From Prevotella sp. UBA3294 (GTDB lineage Bacteria > Bacteroidota > Bacteroidia > Bacteroidales > Bacteroidaceae): a DNA stretch of 40,594 bases. Each line of letters starts with the position of its first letter. Position 1 is the first letter of the stretch. Under the pieces are notes generated by a model. It saw only the letters and a program-made list of their open reading frames with translations. It was not told the origin of the DNA and did no database searches. Positions 40,582-40,594 of the stretch are shown piece by piece. Position numbers and translations under genes: made by a program. The stretch is taken from assembly GCA_002361535.1 (NCBI GenBank), contig DETG01000061.1:1-40594 (forward strand), given 5' to 3'.

Positions 40582-40594
40582 ATGCAACAGTACA
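40582..40594 (+). CDS. Start of a gene cut by the window edge
   Basis: ATG at 40582 opens a frame beginning MQQY, with a well-placed promoter upstream. Only four codons are visible. The start resembles that of some thymidylate synthases (MKQYLDLL), but this is too little to name it. Confidence 0.4.

Overview
The window looks like a chromosomal segment from a Prevotella-like member of the Bacteroidota, close to balanced in base composition. Four things point there. Promoters carry the Bacteroidota -7 box (TAnnTTTG) instead of an E. coli -10. Many signal peptides end in Ala-Gln. SusC/SusD and type IX secretion (T9SS) genes are present. Intergenic gaps are full of degenerate palindromic and CACAGA-type repeats. 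No species can be named from sequence alone.

Layout. 1-6.9 kb: a KdgF-like cupin, a GH95 fucosidase-type enzyme convergent with a GH97 alpha-galactosidase-type enzyme, an exported PPOX-fold protein and a DUF3667 membrane protein. 7.0-16.7 kb (minus strand): a compact fructan-type polysaccharide utilisation locus, read as regulator, SusC, SusD, DUF4960 binding protein, GH32 lipoprotein. Its regulator joins a periplasmic sugar-binding domain, one membrane helix and an AraC DNA-binding domain with no histidine kinase or receiver. 16.7-20 kb: a repeat-rich gap, a secreted three-repeat protein with a T9SS-like tail, and a short convergent transcription unit that looks like a small RNA or 15-codon peptide gene. 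20.0-29.3 kb (minus strand): a tightly packed run of lrp, a C26-M19 peptidase fusion, a glutaminyl-cyclase-like enzyme, an FAH-family enzyme, porU, porV and ispF. 29.4-31.9 kb: three tandem FKBP prolyl isomerases predicted to sit in different compartments. 32.0-35.7 kb (plus strand): a sirtuin, a YitT protein and an OPT transporter. 35.7-38.9 kb: two repeat-dense gaps flanking a cobyrinate diamide synthase gene that carries an in-frame palindromic insertion. 38.9-40.4 kb (minus strand): a split HipA toxin-antitoxin system (HipB, HipS, HipT) with three evenly spaced operators. A further gene starts at the right edge.

How the parts fit. The PUL would capture and cut fructan at the cell surface and import the products through SusCD, with the membrane regulator reporting periplasmic sugar. 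PorU and PorV belong to the T9SS attachment machinery, and the neighbouring glutaminyl-cyclase-like lipoprotein could cap the N-terminal Gln left after signal peptide cleavage. The most unusual items are the kinase-less PUL regulator with its operator-like inverted repeat, the mobile palindrome inside the cbiA gene, the 22-bp-phased repeat family found at two loci, a 33-bp perfect inverted repeat with a G-quadruplex motif beside a 29-codon ORF, and the HipBST operator array with exact 41-bp spacing.
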